Of a DNA stretch of 64,000 bases, positions 63,981 to 64,000 are shown piece after piece. The notes under the pieces were generated by a model, which was not told the origin of the DNA, ran no database searches, and saw only the letters and a program-made list of their open reading frames with translations. Where the stretch lies: positions 8,775 to 72,774 of the forward strand of contig JBAZOO010000018.1 in assembly GCA_041648735.1 (NCBI GenBank). The letters run 5' to 3'. Position 1 is the first letter of the stretch, and each line of letters opens with the position of its first letter. Source of the DNA: JBAZOO01 sp041648735. Its GTDB lineage: Bacteria > Verrucomicrobiota > Lentisphaeria > Oligosphaerales > CAITYL01. The position numbers were made by a program, and so were the translations under genes.

Positions 63981-64000
63981 ATGCCCCCCGCCACCCCCCC
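63981..64000 (+). CDS. Possible start of a gene running off the right edge
   Basis: An ATG at 63981 with AGGAG nine bases upstream (CAGGAGCCAGCCCC) opens the frame MPPATP to the window edge. Only six codons are visible, so the product cannot be named. Confidence 0.35.

Overview
This is a GC-rich bacterial chromosome segment with dense, mostly short-spaced genes on both strands. It contains no tRNA, rRNA or CRISPR array that I can recognise. The gene content (GTP-type PEP carboxykinase, HPr/enzyme I, pyruvate:ferredoxin oxidoreductase, zinc-type ribosomal protein S14, no L30 gene in the ribosomal cluster, a sulfatase relic, secreted proteins of unknown family) fits an anaerobic or facultative member of the PVC superphylum, such as Lentisphaerota, Kiritimatiellota or Verrucomicrobiota. 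That placement is inference and not a phylogenetic result.

Layout. 1-7000: an FHA/PEGA protein cut by the window edge, a PHP phosphoesterase, the small ynbE/ydbL-like pair, a DUF1861-like protein and a large RND/MMPL exporter. 7100-11000: a decayed sugar ABC transporter scar, then a sugar-acid and pentose-phosphate group (SDR oxidoreductase, gntK, gnd). 11000-16000: a ptsH-ptsI-NusG-like-rsmB run and a secreted protein. 16100-17560: a compact restriction-modification-like pair. 17780-24100: a HEAT-repeat protein, rlmD and nifJ, the last with a Rex-type operator. 24200-28130: a sensor kinase, receiver and SpoIIE-phosphatase operon. 28260-31320: a LolA-like protein and an amt-glnK operon behind a sigma-54 promoter. 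31330-37540: pgm and glmM (divergent), pckG and purC. 37730-43220: a zinc-ribbon membrane protein, a sugar aminotransferase with an MsbA-like exporter, and a pseudouridine synthase. 43260-44860: a foreign C5-methyltransferase island inserted at the 3' end of leuS, which it partly duplicates. 44860-53810: leuS, a transglutaminase-like lipoprotein, a rhamnulokinase, an unusual GDT1-ferritin-like fusion, a SurA-like isomerase, a sulfatase scar and a coiled-coil secreted protein. 53930-61380: the ribosomal cluster rplV to rplO, then secY. 61400-63840: a GDSL esterase and an ABC1/UbiB-like kinase.

How the parts fit. Central carbon metabolism is well represented: nifJ, pckG and the PTS phosphorelay around PEP/pyruvate, gnd/gntK for gluconate and pentose phosphate, pgm/glmM for hexose phosphates and cell-wall precursors, and rhaB for rhamnose. 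Nitrogen uptake (amt-glnK) carries its own sigma-54 control region. Three fragments look like genes reduced by deletion (an ABC substrate-binding protein/permease chimera, a sulfatase, and a short 'PPGLAKKGK' protein). Two DNA-methylation loci have lower GC than their surroundings and look acquired.

Most notable: the methyltransferase island with a duplicated leuS end and a truncated vsr; the GDT1-ferritin fusion; the regulatory regions of amt and nifJ; the PII protein lacking Tyr51; the 86-bp rpsC/rplP overlap; and a 28-residue arginine-rich ORF ahead of a lipoprotein gene.
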